Source: Patagioenas fasciata (Eukaryota; Chordata; Aves; Columbiformes; Columbidae). Taken from it: a stretch of 64,000 nt of DNA. Position numbers and translations under genes: made by a program. Shown in pieces: positions 23,771 through 35,905 of this stretch. A model generated the notes under the pieces. That model was not told the origin of the DNA. It made no database searches and was given only the letters and a program-made list of their open reading frames with translations. The stretch spans positions 47,777,661-47,841,660 of the forward strand of contig NC_092522.1 in the NCBI RefSeq assembly GCF_037038585.1. The letters are read 5' to 3'. How positions within the stretch are numbered: position 1 is the first letter of the stretch; each line of letters opens with the position of its first letter.

Positions 23771-26700
23771 TCTTCATTCCCTACCATCTTGTACTACAGC
23801 TGAAACATCGTAAAACATTAGAGAACCTCTATAAAATATGGTTCAAAGCCTGCCGCTGTTGTCTGGATTTGCATTTCAATTTACAGCAGCCTAGGAAAGG
23901 AAATGAAGGTAAAACAATGCTATGGCATTGATTTCTCTCAGGGACATGATAGTTGCATAAAGGGCTCTGCTAATTATAGCCACCAGCTATCAATAGACTC
24001 AACAAAAGCCACAGCAGCAATTTGATGCCTACCATAGCTCTTTAAGCTGAAAGCATTTGTCATGTGTAAGAATTGATTTTTAAAGGTAATGCCACAGCAG
24101 CCCCTGCAATAAAACACAGGTAGACTTGACTCTGAAAGGTCCTTTGGATAGTGAGTCACTGCCAGAGCCCTTTCCTCCAGCATACCTTGTTTTTAATTGA
24201 TGTGACTTCTCAGAAGGTGGATCCATAATACATTACTTGCTCAACTTCAGAACTTTAATCCCAGGGGAGCTACCAGCAAAGTTCCCTTAAGTTTATGTTG
24301 GAAATTATGTGGACCTTCCTTAAAGGCAGAAAGTGCAGTATTTAGGCAGAAATATACCGATCAGTAAAAGACTGAGAATGTAATTGATTCTCAAAAAAAC
24401 AGTACCTGTTTTGATAGATAAAGGCAATGGATCAGGCTAAGTAAAAATTACTGTCCTCAAGCAGAATTTTCACTGCCTAAATCTAAGGTTATATTTGGAG
24501 GGATATGTGATAATTTTATACATACGTAAAAACAGTGCCTCAAGGCTGGGAAGACTGTGAAATGCAGTCCTCTCTCGTTTCCCTGGCTTGAGGGAGTCCT
24601 AACTGCTCACTCTTTCACTTCCTTCTGAGCTGACGCCAGGCTTCTGCCCACAGTCCATCTGGGTCCCTAGGCTGTGTGTATGTATATACACTGCAAGGTT
24701 TGGGGAAAGAAGAAAATGAAGCAATATCCATGAAAAACAGTCTAAGGAATTTTCCTTAGCCAGATCTTAGCTCTGTGCCTCTCTCAACCTTTCCACGGGA
24801 GTGAAAAGTTCCGTATTAATTTCTCTCTGGTGAAAACCCTTGGTTCTCTTTTCAACATCTTATAAAACTCAAAACTTCTGCTACTACAACTTGGCACAAG
24901 TCCTTCTATGACAGGGATGTTGTGTTGGTTTCTATCAGATTTGGAGCTGCCACCAGCCTGGCAATGCAAGAGGGTAATTCCTCAAATGAGTGAAATACTT
25001 TATAGAACAAGAGAGTGATGGCATTCATGCTCTGCTCTCCCTAAGCCTACCTTCTTGCCAAAAAAATGACAAAATATTTAAGTATAACATAACTTTTAAA
25101 TTGTTCATGGCATTTGGATTTGAAACTCTAAGCAATAATTATGCTAATGAGAAATAAAGTATTTTCTTGGCAGCAGAACACTTTTATTTGTTGGCATTGT
25201 TATTGACTTGTTTATTTGTTGCTTTCTTGTCATCATCTCTGGCTTCTATTTGTATGCAGTAAGTGCCATTTACAGCTGTCCTTGAGAAAACTACTGCAGC
25301 TTCCAAAGATTGCTTTCTCATTCTTTTTTTTTTCTTGTTTCAAAAGTAACAGCTTTTTGTCTTTTCAGGCCTTCAACAGCTGCACACCACATAGCTATTC
25401 CCTGAGAAGGGTAATGGCTTTGTCAGCTGCGCAGTACAGCAACGCACCAGGGGAATCGATGTGGGGACTTGCCATTACAACAGATACGAGAGAAACAAAG
25501 TGCCCATCCAGAGAGGCCTCAGTATTGGGTTGAATGATCACATTCCCATTTCGGTTCTTAATTGTTCATTGAGCAGGAGGAAATGGAGTAGATCCAAGGG
25601 GGATCTGCAAAGGAAGAAAGTAAATTCTCAGCCAGAGCTTGCTGCAGAGAAATACACTTCTTCAGCTTATACATTTCGAGCACAAGCAGCAGCTTTATGT
25701 GAATGGAACCATTACCATAGGAAGGTCACTTGAAAAATGGATGGACCAGACCCAGTTACCTCCTCTGAAGATGGGTCTTTGCTGACCTGGGTGCAGGGAA
25801 AGCTGGCCTGGGATGGGAAGGCAGGGGAGGAGAGGCCGAACAGCTGCACGGTGCCTCCCTGCAACACGGCCTGCAGCGACCACCACTGCAAACACTGGCA
25901 GCAGAAAGGCTGCAGCCCCCGCAGCTTCTGCCCTGTCAGGTTCAAGGCTGTGTAGAGATGATTTCTGCCTGTAGAGGAGTCCCACCTACTCATGGAGGAC
26001 CTTTAGCCTCTCAGTGTACTGTAAGGAAGGGAAGCAGAAGTTCAGCTCCAGGGCAATGGATGCCTCAGTTCACTTGAGTGATGGGTCAGAGAACTGACCC
26101 GCTCATTAGTGTGGTCTGCATGAACCAGAAAACCCCTTCTGTGGGAGCAGGGTCACGAGCTCGGTGGAGGAGCACTGGTGTACAGTGACTGTGACATGGA
26201 CCAGATCAGAGAAATCTTTACACTGATCCTTTAAAATGGATGTGACGCTGCCTTCCCCGTCACATCTGTGGATAAATCACAGTGGGTTTTTGGCATCTCA
26301 TATTAAGATACAACTGACTCTGTCCTGTGACACTTGTTTCAAATAATATAAAGTGAAACATTTTGCTTTTTTAAAATTTGTGTGAGTTCCTAAGATTGTG
26401 ATCATATTTTAATGGAAGGTCTAATTAGTGGATAATTGAATTAAAGGTTATATACTGCAAATGCAGTTCATTAAAGCTTGAATTTTAAACTACTAATGCA
26501 TGTGTAGCTGTGAGAAACGAGAAATAGACACACAGAATGTCTCCTGGATCTATTGTCTCTGCGTTGCATCTCTAGCATGCAATAAATGACATTCATTTCT
26601 TCTTTTTGCCTTTGGGCAGATCACCCAGAAAATCTATTACTTACCAGATAAGTGAATCGATAGATGTTATTTTTCTCCTTGAGCTAGATCTACCTCAAGC

Positions 26701-28221
26701 ACAACAAGGAAAACCTCTTTTTCAATGCATGGAAGTTCATGATCATTAACACACAAGAGGGTCACTATACAAAAGCTATGTTTTCTGGCACTTTGTGTTC
26801 CACGTCACCATTTCTACACCTTTGTGTATACTTGGTGAATAGTCATGGTGTTTTTTAATAAAGAGGATATCTGAATTCCAAGATTACAGAATCATCTGCA
26901 ATTACAAGAGCCACAGAGTAAAAAAATAAACCTTGTTGCTTGCTTCAGGTTATGTTAGAAGTGGCTTTCTCAGGGCCTGGCACTCAGCAGGCATTTCTGA
27001 GAGCTGGTCTGCTGCATTATGAGCAGCTGCTAACAACAATCCTGCTACCCCAGCACTTCTGTTGCTCTATTGGCAAAGCCCCACCACCTCTGGTTCTGCT
27101 CCTCATCAGAGGATCAGACTACCCAGGGCACACTGCTGCAGGGAAAACAATGTCTCAGTACAGACACATAAAATGAAAACAACCAGGAATCACGTAAGAA
27201 CATAAACTTTGTGTTGACAAATGTCAATGCAAGCACAACCTGCTGGAGATTAAGGCTGTACTCCCTGACAGATACATTTCTTACTTCTACACTTTGGCTT
27301 TGATTCTTTCCTCCATTATTGCTTTACTCAGTAGTTACAGCATGCAACAAACCTGTGATGTTCCGAACATGAAAAACAAAACAAAACAAAAAAGGAGCAG
27401 GTCACCAGCTCCATAATGCAGCACGTACAAGACGGAAGATATTTTCGTAGGGCTTGGGGTAGGCCACTGATGTATCCCAATTTGCTCCTTGATACCCAGG
27501 TGAGTAGAAAGGAAAGGAGTTAAGAAATTGCTTCCACATCAGTATCTGCTTCCTGCTAACACCCAGCCCAGGTAATCACTTATACCCATGCCCAGCGTCT
27601 GTAAAACTCGTTTCTCCTGAGCTGCACTGCATCTCCATTTTGCACTCATAAGGGACAAGCAGATGAAAGCTCAAGACCAACACATTTCTATATGCCTTCA
27701 TGTGTCATTCATCAGTAGCCTCATGCTTCAGAAAATTCAGGATTTTTGTTTTCAGCTACCTGCAAGAGGCAGCTTTTGTGTTCAGCTGGGGGTTACTCAA
27801 GAGATTAGCCTCATGGAGAACTAATGCCCTCTGCGCCAGCCTTCTGAAACCTAGGGGTGACGGAAAACAGGATTTAGATTTCCTCCAATGTGTGCCTTGA
27901 AATATACCCCAATTCCAGAACAAGAAGGTTCCTACCTTCCTACCTGAGGACTTTACGCTGCTTTTAGAAAAGCAAATAAGAAGCCAGTGATATGCGACTC
28001 TACCCCAAAGTCTGAGTTCGTTTTCAGTTTGTTGCTGGATGAACATTTGGATGATTGGTTTTGCTGCACTATCGATTTTTATTTCAGTTTCAGGAGTTTG
28101 AGAATCAATTTTCCATAACTAAGTAGCATAACATCTGTTAAAGATCTAGGAAAGAATTATACCAGGTTCCTTGAGTGTATTAATAGCTGGTTTGTAATTA
28201 GTTTAAAAGAAGGATTAGGCG
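23771..28221. other. Intergenic DNA; no gene recognised
   Basis: A long stretch without identifiable genes or transposons. Around 25325-25368 a pyrimidine tract followed by TTTTCAG resembles an acceptor site, but no conserved protein follows. At 26330-26640 an AT-rich, TAAT-rich block resembles non-coding conserved DNA. An A/C-rich run sits at 27370-27392. Confidence 0.55.
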
Positions 28222-28236
28222 GCGGCAGGTGGCAGT
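28222..28236 (+). promoter_or_regulatory. Candidate CTCF site (forward)
   Basis: The sequence GCGGCAGGTGGCAGT matches CCASYAGRKGGCRSY at 13 of 15 positions and is isolated GC-rich sequence inside AT-rich DNA. It has the same orientation as the site at 21.3 kb. Confidence 0.4.
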
Positions 28237-31200
28237 CACTGGACAAATAACCTTCATACTGTGGAAAATACTAGGCAGTTTAAAAGGTGCTGGCTGTAGC
28301 AAGACTTTTCCGAGTGTTGCTGAATAGCTAGTAGATAATTCACACTCAGTTGAATGAATCTGCACTTAATTTGTGCAAGACAATTAAGAGGAAATAAGTC
28401 ACGGCAGTATGACCCATTGTTTTGTTTTGTTTTTTAATCCAGAAGTGCCAAGTTTAAGTCCACCAAGTGTTGTCTCTAGCGTGGAGAAACTGCCTGAAAG
28501 ATGTCTGCCTACTCCAGGTGGTCAGGACTAAGCACCTCTCAGGGCACTCACACGTGGACCACCCTGCTCCCTGCTACCTGGTTGCTACCTGTGCATGGGA
28601 GGCCCATGAGAAGCAAGGACAAAGCCAGCACAACATCATTCTTGGGGTGTCTGACTGCTTTTTCATGTCCTACTCTACCATACATAAAGCTGCGAGATCT
28701 GAAGCGTTCATTAGTCATCACGGTTTATACACAGCACCCCTTCCATTTTTGCTTATTTTGGCTGTCTTCACCTCTTGTTTTTATTTATGTAGCTGATTGT
28801 TTAGTTTGTTGTGTGTTTTTCATTTGTTTGTTTTTCTTTTAAAGATATCACATACCCATCCAGGAACTTCCATCCATCCCCCTCAAACAGCCCTGACAAC
28901 ACTGATGTTCTAAGTCTAAAAGTCTTCTGAAACTCTGGGACTCATCACAAAATTTAAATCTCTGGTTTATAAAGGTTATTACATTTCTGCACGTCATAAA
29001 ATGCTCATTGAAATCTGCCTCGTAATTAGAGCTGCATAGAGAAAATTTTATTTCACAGAAGATTTAGGTGTTTCAAAATCTGCTTTTCTTCCAGTTCCAA
29101 ACAGTCCCCCAGTATTTCCAAATATTCTACAAACCGGAAAGGAACAGCCCCCACTGGGGTGGACCGGGATCCTGGGAGGCCAAAGAGGAACTACCCTGTG
29201 AGATCCCGGAGCAACCAAAACTCCTGGCTCCCCGACAGCCACCCGGCAAACAAAAACACAGTTTGTGTGTATGGGAAGTGGGAGACAACTCCTGTCAGAT
29301 GGAAAAGTGGCTTCTGAACAGAAGTTCAGACACTAATCAGTATTTGCACAGAATTTTATACATAATATTGATCAAAGAGGTGTTGTGGCTGCTAAGATTA
29401 TTTTGAATATATAGTACCTTGCAGTGCCACGGTTACATGTGAAATGTAAAATAACCCCACTTTAATTGAAATCTATATAAATATTTCAGCAGATTTGTAG
29501 CTTCGTGCCAGCAGAGCCCCTTTGTAGTTAGCACAGTACAATCTCATTCTTAATTTTGCTTATAAATTGATTTCAAAGTGCGTATACATATATACAGTAA
29601 GTTATGCCTGCCTCTTTTTTACATACTGTAGTGGATGTGAACATTAAAAGTGTGCACAGAACACATACTGTAACATGGCAAAGAATATAATGAAAGGATG
29701 GAACACTCTTCCTTGTAATTTAGCTAAAACCAGGTTGGATTTTGATATTCATCTAGTTCAAATGAAGCATATCTAAACCATTAATTCTACTATCCATGGT
29801 TCATTTACTAATATGATTTTATGTAATCTTGACAGCTTCAAATTATATTCAGGTACTTACAAATGCCTTCCAAAGCATCTTAGCTCTTGATGTATGGTGA
29901 CCCAATCCATTCCTTGGCAGCTGGATTTAAACATGTCAGAAAACAACAGACCGCCATGGAATTTCCATTGTTGAACTTTGCCAATTAAAGGCCTGTCTCT
30001 CTTAATTTTTCCCCTTCTGCAGAAATCAGAATTGAAGCATATTTTATTTGACACCTTCTCAGGCATTTCTGTGCCAAATGTGAGTTTCCTACATACACAA
30101 AAGCACCCAATCTTTTACCAGAATATTCATTTTCACATAGTGATTGATCAAAAGTGACATTACGTGAAAAGGTATTACATATTTATTGCTTTGTCCTTAT
30201 GCTCTGAGTACCCTGTACATGTTTTCTGCATTCATAGTAGGTCTTATAAAGATGTCCATTGGTTTTATAAGTAGCACAATACCCTCCAAAGATTTGTAGG
30301 TATGATTGGACAAGTGTGCTAGGATTGCACTTGGCAATTATTTTGAGCTGGATTTCAGTCTTGCTGAAATGAGGACAAACTAATTAGACTTGGACTCTTC
30401 AGCTGAAAAGAAAAGACAGCTGAGAACAGAGATAATGGAGGTTTATTATAATAACTGAAGTAAACAGGGAACAATTACTCAATCTTCCACCCACTACAAG
30501 AATTAGAAGGCACCCCAATTAACAGGCAGCAGGTTTAAAACAAACAGAAAGAAATACCTTTTCTCGTATCACCTAACTAAACTGTGAAACTAACTACTCA
30601 TGGAAGTTATAGAGGCCAAATATACAAATGAATTAAAAGAGCGATCAGACAAATTCATGTAACCCTGAATGTGTTCCAGTGCTGAGGGAACGTGACTGGA
30701 TGCAACCTCTGGCTCAGGAAACCCCTAAAAAAATCAGTAGCTGGGAAGGTACCACTTTGCATTTGTCCTGCCTTTTATGCTCTTCCATAAGGACCTGTTA
30801 CTGGTCACAGCAGGCAGCAGGATGCTTTGGGCTTATCCAGTATAGTTGCTTTCATATTTTAATGATGGTCTTCACTATGCTGCCATCGAATTATTTCAGG
30901 CATTGGTATAATGAGTGATACAGTAACAGAAAAGCTGTGAGAGGTGCTGAGATCCCCGAGATTCTGAGGAGCAACCATATGGGTCCACCATGCCCACAGC
31001 AGTGCAACTACCCTGAGCTGAGTACCAGGGTGCCCAATCCATGGCCCTGGGACAGTCCATCTGGGGCCTGGCCTACTTCTGCCCGGCAAAGCCACTGCAC
31101 CAGGACATGCGTTCAAGAAGCCACTGCAACAGGAAGGTCACCACAACAGCATCTTCCTGACATGAGCAGCATGGGTTGTGAGGCTTCATCCAGCACTGTC

Positions 31201-31489
31201 ACATGGAGAAGAACATCCCCTCTCAGCTTCCTCAGGACTTTTATTATAATAAAAGATTGTAAAGACAAACTGTAGAATTGATCTCTTGGTGGAGAATAAC
31301 GCCAGACACTGGGGGCACTATCTCAGTCCTTACTTTTCAAACTCTTGTACAGTTTTCTGCTTCTCCAACTTTTGGCATATTTTAAACTGGAAAAGGCACA
31401 TACACAAAGGCACAGCATTCAGCATATGTAACACATTTGCTTTTCTTCTCAAATAACAGCAACTGGGAAGAAGGAGGGACTGTTTAGAC
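28237..31489. other. Intergenic DNA; no gene recognised
   Basis: This stretch contains a (TTTTG)n run at 28419-28436 and a moderately GC-rich patch at 29140-29260 with unrecognised frames. An 18-bp perfect AT palindrome (CTTTTATTATAATAAAAG) lies at 31238-31255. No gene is recognised. Confidence 0.6.
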
Positions 31490-31600
31490 CAGGGCTATCA
31501 AACTCATTTTTACCAGGGGACACATCAGCCTCGCAGTTGCCTTCAAAAGGTCGAATGTAATTTTAGGACTGTATAAATGTAGGAGTAGTTACTAGTTCAG
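31490..31600. mobile_element. Possible end of an old hAT-type DNA transposon
   Basis: The stretch opens with CAGGGCTATCAAACTCATTT, resembling the CAGGGGTGTCAAACTC-type termini of Charlie-like hAT elements. A 'GGGGACACATCAGCCTCGC' block typical of such repeats follows. The second terminus was not found within the next few hundred bases, so this would be a truncated, non-coding relic. Family assignment is from memory of the repeat class and is uncertain. Confidence 0.4.
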
Positions 31601-32018
31601 ACAGTGTTACTGCTTTGTACCTTCTCTTGCCTGAGACTTTTTCGCTCCCAATAGTTGAACCCACAGGGCACAGCCTTCCATTCAGCAGAAATAAAGTTGC
31701 GAGAGAATCAGGAAGATGATCTGACATTAAAATAAAATTTGTTTCATTAAGGGAACAAAAGAATCTCTCTGGACAAAATAAAAGTCTATTTCAGATATAA
31801 TACTTTAAGAAAAAAAATGAATACTTCTAAGCCATGGAAATCACTGAGGAGTTGAAATGGTGCAAACTTCAAATATGGGACACATCACCTCACTGAAGTG
31901 ACAGTAAGTGTCCTTTCAGGTGCTGACAAATCCGAGAAGAGAAAAGGCTGAAAGACATGAACTGAATCAATATAGTTTCTTCCTGAATGAAAGCTGGTTT
32001 CAATCTAGTATTCTCTTT

Positions 32019-32061
32019 AAAAACAACAACAAAGAAACCAACCAACCAACAACAACAAAAA
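32019..32061 (+). repeat. A/C-rich simple repeat
   Basis: AAC and CCAA units, degenerate. Confidence 0.8.
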
Positions 32062-33660
32062 GGGTAAAAATGGCAACAGAAAAACTCAAAGAAATAATAT
32101 AGTTGCTTTCCATCACAGTTCTTTCAAAGCTCATTTTAGATCGTAATTTGCCTGGAATTGCTTCTTGAACAGTCCCTTGGTTTCCTGTCTGCTGTTCCAG
32201 GTTGAATGAAAGACATGGTTGCTGCTGGTAAAATAAGCTTCCTCTTTTGTAAATGTGCCAATTGCACTCTCTGCCATCAGCAGACAAGCCAAATGGTTCT
32301 TCTGGGAAAATATGAATTTCCAAGCAACTCAGCTGTTCAAAGGCTCAGCATAATAATACCAAGGCAAAAAAAAAAAAAAAAATCCCTCCTGTAACATCCA
32401 CAGACACAAAACAAAAAGATCACAATTGTATATAAATCTATGTGAGGAAAGTGTGCAAGGGGGTTTCAGGAAACTGCAAAATCACTAATGCCACAGCTTA
32501 TCTGTACAGAAAAGGTCTACCTTTCAATTCAGTGTAATTCTATCAATAAATATGTTGCAGATGGTGCAACCTTCTTGAGTGGCAATTCAAATTAGCCCCC
32601 ACCTCCCTCAAAAAACCAGACATCAGAGAGCCAGGCTGTGCTACCTCTGCCCACCTTCTGCCATTTGCTTACTGGGAGAAGCTCCAGCTGGCCCAAGCCA
32701 GGTAGGAACAGAAGCATCTCACAAGAGTGAACACGACAGGTGAGGTTGCAGGACTGCTCTCCAGACCAGGTTGCGAAGACTTGGCATGATCCCAACCTCA
32801 GCTGTATGCGTGACTTCTCTGCCAGAGAGCATCGCCCACACAGCAGGACTGGGAGAGCAAGGCATAGCCCCAAACCTCCTCTGTGACAGAGTGCAGAGCT
32901 TGAAGTCTCAGACGAGCACTCATTCATTGACATTTTTAGCTGAACAGACAGATTTTTTACTGAACCAACTGAGAGGCATTTATTTCCCCTTTGCCTGTTC
33001 CCTTGTAGCAGACAGTAACCTTCGGTAGAAGGGCAGCTGTCAACAGCTGGGGGGGCAACACCAGCTTAAAGCCTGGCAGCCCTCAGCTGGGTGGCCATGT
33101 ACCAGCACCTGGAGGCAGCTGTCTGTCTCTGCACCTGAGTAACTGCGCCAGTGGCAGAGATTAATCATCAGGCTAGTTTTCTTCTGCTGAAAAGGATGTT
33201 CTTTCCCTTTTGTTTTGACTTGTTGAGGCACTATTTCATTTTGTCAAGGAATATGAAAAAAATATCTTGGAGTCTACGGCATCAAGTGAAAGAGAACCTC
33301 TCCCCCAGCCCCGGCCCTGCCACAAAGCCCTAATTAAAATTCTGCACAGCTATAGGAATCGCAAGCCATGTTTTGATCTTAATACTGTTAGTGGAAAAGG
33401 CTTTATGCTGGTGATTTTTGAGGCTTTCTGGCTGCCCCTTGCCAAGCAGAGCTGCAGAAAGCTCTGGCTGGTATCGATCACTCACCAGCCTGCTGGGCAG
33501 GAGTTGTTTTCCAGCCTGTACATCATGTACAATGTGCTCCTGCATTTCCACGAAAGCTGGAGCGTTTCATCAGTAAAGCCTTATTTCATAACAAAGTCAG
33601 CGCTGGCTACATAACAGGAAAAGTCAGGTCTCAAATGGCAGCAGTCCAAGAAAGGCTGAG

Positions 33661-33699
33661 CTCTGGCTGTGGGACTGAACCCTGGCTGTGGGGCTGAAC
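33661..33699. repeat. Two-copy 19-20 bp tandem duplication
   Basis: CTCTGGCTGTGGGACTGAAC is followed directly by CCTGGCTGTGGGGCTGAAC. Confidence 0.8.
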
Positions 33700-35640
33700 C
33701 AGCAGCGAGGTCTGTCCGGGGAAGGTGGGAAGCCTGTACCCCTGCAGCCTAGTGTGGTGTCACTGGGGAAAGGCTGGGGACAGGATGAGTAGAAGAATAC
33801 ACGATCAGCTGATCAGCAGTTACCTCAATTCATCTTTCTTGGCCCCTGGCATTCAGGCTCTTGGCAAATACAAAGTTCTTTACGATTTTCGACAGAAGTT
33901 CTTCCAAAAGCACACTGTTATAATGTTAATGGATTGCTACTGTTACAATATAATCCTGATACACTGCATTACTAAGAGAAAAATCATCAGAAACATGGGA
34001 AGTAATGTTCTTACCTAGGAAACCGTTCAGACAGGGGGAACTTTGTCAAACATTTCCTGCATGAGCTGGCTACAGAAAGCGTGACAAAAGGGTAAAACCT
34101 GTGTCACGCCTCACCTGGCAAGTTCAGAAGCACTCTGATCTAAATCAGAGGGTGACAGCACAAACCAGTAGTTTCAGTTCACTGTAGGTTGTATGCTCCA
34201 GAGGCTTTTCTAATAGCAAAGCCTATCTGAACTTTACTTAGCCAGCAACACTAGGTGAAAACTAGTCATATATTTTACTCTGGAAAGTCATCAACATGCC
34301 TGACCCACCTGAGTGTAAGTCAGGGAGAGATACTGAGAAGAAATGGAAGGAAATAGTCTTGTAGAAGAGGAGACATTGAATGGCATAGATTCAGTCTGCT
34401 GTGTGCCTTTAGGAATACTCTTTGGAAAGCAGGAATGTAAAGTTTATTCTACAAGATAACAGCAGCTAATACTACCAAAGAAATGACATTCCCAGAAGTT
34501 ATTGCATGCAGGATCTAGGGCTATTTGCATTGAAGATTTATAACCAGGACTAAGGCTGTCATCTGCATAGAGACGAGTTAGCTTAGAGTGGAATACAGAA
34601 GAAATTAGGAGGGTGTGAGCTGGGATGAAAAAAGAGAGAGACATAAAGAGGAGATAAGTCAGTTGCTCAGTGAAGCTTATGACACTTCAGTGAGAATAAT
34701 CCTTTCTCAGACCACAAAAACATTTAGAGAGGAAGTGTTGCAATAAACCTCAGAAAGGCACTGATGAGAGACTGTAAATTCAGTTCCAAATGTTTGAGAG
34801 GTTGTTAAGCGGACTAATATTAAGTGGGATTATAAATGTAATGGCATGTCATATAGCTTTTAAGTAACTAGGGAAGCATTATATGAACTGACAATGGTGA
34901 TCTGTGGCTGTGGGACCTTAATAAATTTATGAGAGTTTATTACTGAATTTCATTTATTGCTATCATAAGGAATGCTTATGCATGAGAATGTTACATGAAT
35001 GGAGATAATTGATCATCCAGGGAAATGTCTAAATGCATTTAAAGGAAACTTTCAAATACCAATTTTAAATGAACAAGAAAAAAAATTATGTTAAAATCTA
35101 TGCAGGGAATATTGTTATTAGCAGGACACAGTCAAGGCCCTTAGGCAAGAAATGTTCCTTGTTCCGAGATACTTGATCTTGACTGCAGGAGAAAAAAGTT
35201 TTACATCAGCCCTTCCAATACAGATCCCCTCCCCAAATGCACAATGGTATCCACAAGCAGACGCAACATCCCACAGCAGCCTTTAGCACTGAAATCGAGT
35301 CACTAAAGTCTCGGTATCAGTGTGAGCTCTGGTCGCCCACATGCCCTAGTTGCAGCTTCACATTACGGCAAATTGCTGCTGTGCCCTGCATCCAAGGACA
35401 AAGCAATGAGGGTTTCTTTACGCGAGTGTTGCTCAGGCTGGAAGGGGCTCCCAGGGGCACCTGACCCAGCCTCTGCTCAGCTTTCCCCAGGGAGAAGCAA
35501 TGGGGAGAGATTGGAACATGAGGGTTTTCTGCACCCAGGCTGGGCTGGGGGGAGCACAAGAACAGGTCCCTTTCCTGCAAGGCTGTAAGACACCCAGGCA
35601 TCTACTGTAGAGCCACCGATGGCCACAGCTGAGCCTCAGG

Positions 35641-35905
35641 AGTGGTGAGTAAAGGAAGGAGGGAGGGAGAGAAGGAAACACAAAGGTGTTGGCAAAAAAT
35701 GATAAAAGTTAGAAAGAACATAGGGGGAAAAAAGGAAAGAGAAAGACTGTCAGGCATAAGAGAAACAGCAAAAAGAAGGGTTCTTATGTGTGGAAAAGGG
35801 AAGAAAAGAAATAAAGAGTCTGGGAAATCAAAGAGAAAATATACTTGAAGGATGTATGAAGGACAGTAAAAATGAAGGAACAGAAAGAAGTGAAGGACAG
35901 AAGCT
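35641..35905 (+). repeat. Long purine-rich (G/A) tract
   Basis: About 265 bp are dominated by G and A on the plus strand (GGAAGGAGGGAGGGAGAG, AAAAGGAAAGAGAAAGA and similar), with scattered pyrimidines. The lysine/arginine-rich frame at 35642-35848 is a by-product of this composition. Confidence 0.75.

Larger units (their letters stand above)
31601..35640. other. Intergenic DNA with small simple repeats; no gene recognised
   Basis: The stretch holds an A/C-rich repeat (AAC/CCAA units) at 32019-32061, an A17 tract at 32366-32382, and a two-copy 20-bp duplication (CTGGCTGTGGGACTGAAC-like) at 33661-33699. Open frames up to 115 codons are unrecognised. Confidence 0.6.

Noticed and set aside
25325..25400. 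Acceptor-like pyrimidine tract with TTTTCAG before a 105-codon frame
   Set aside because: The downstream sequence encodes nothing recognisable, and such tracts are frequent in AT-rich DNA.
35420..35470. Possible antisense CR1 end (GCTGGAAGGGGCTCCCAGGGG)
   Set aside because: Only a short GGAAGGGG-like match, without the CATCTAGTCC block or octamer end. Too weak.
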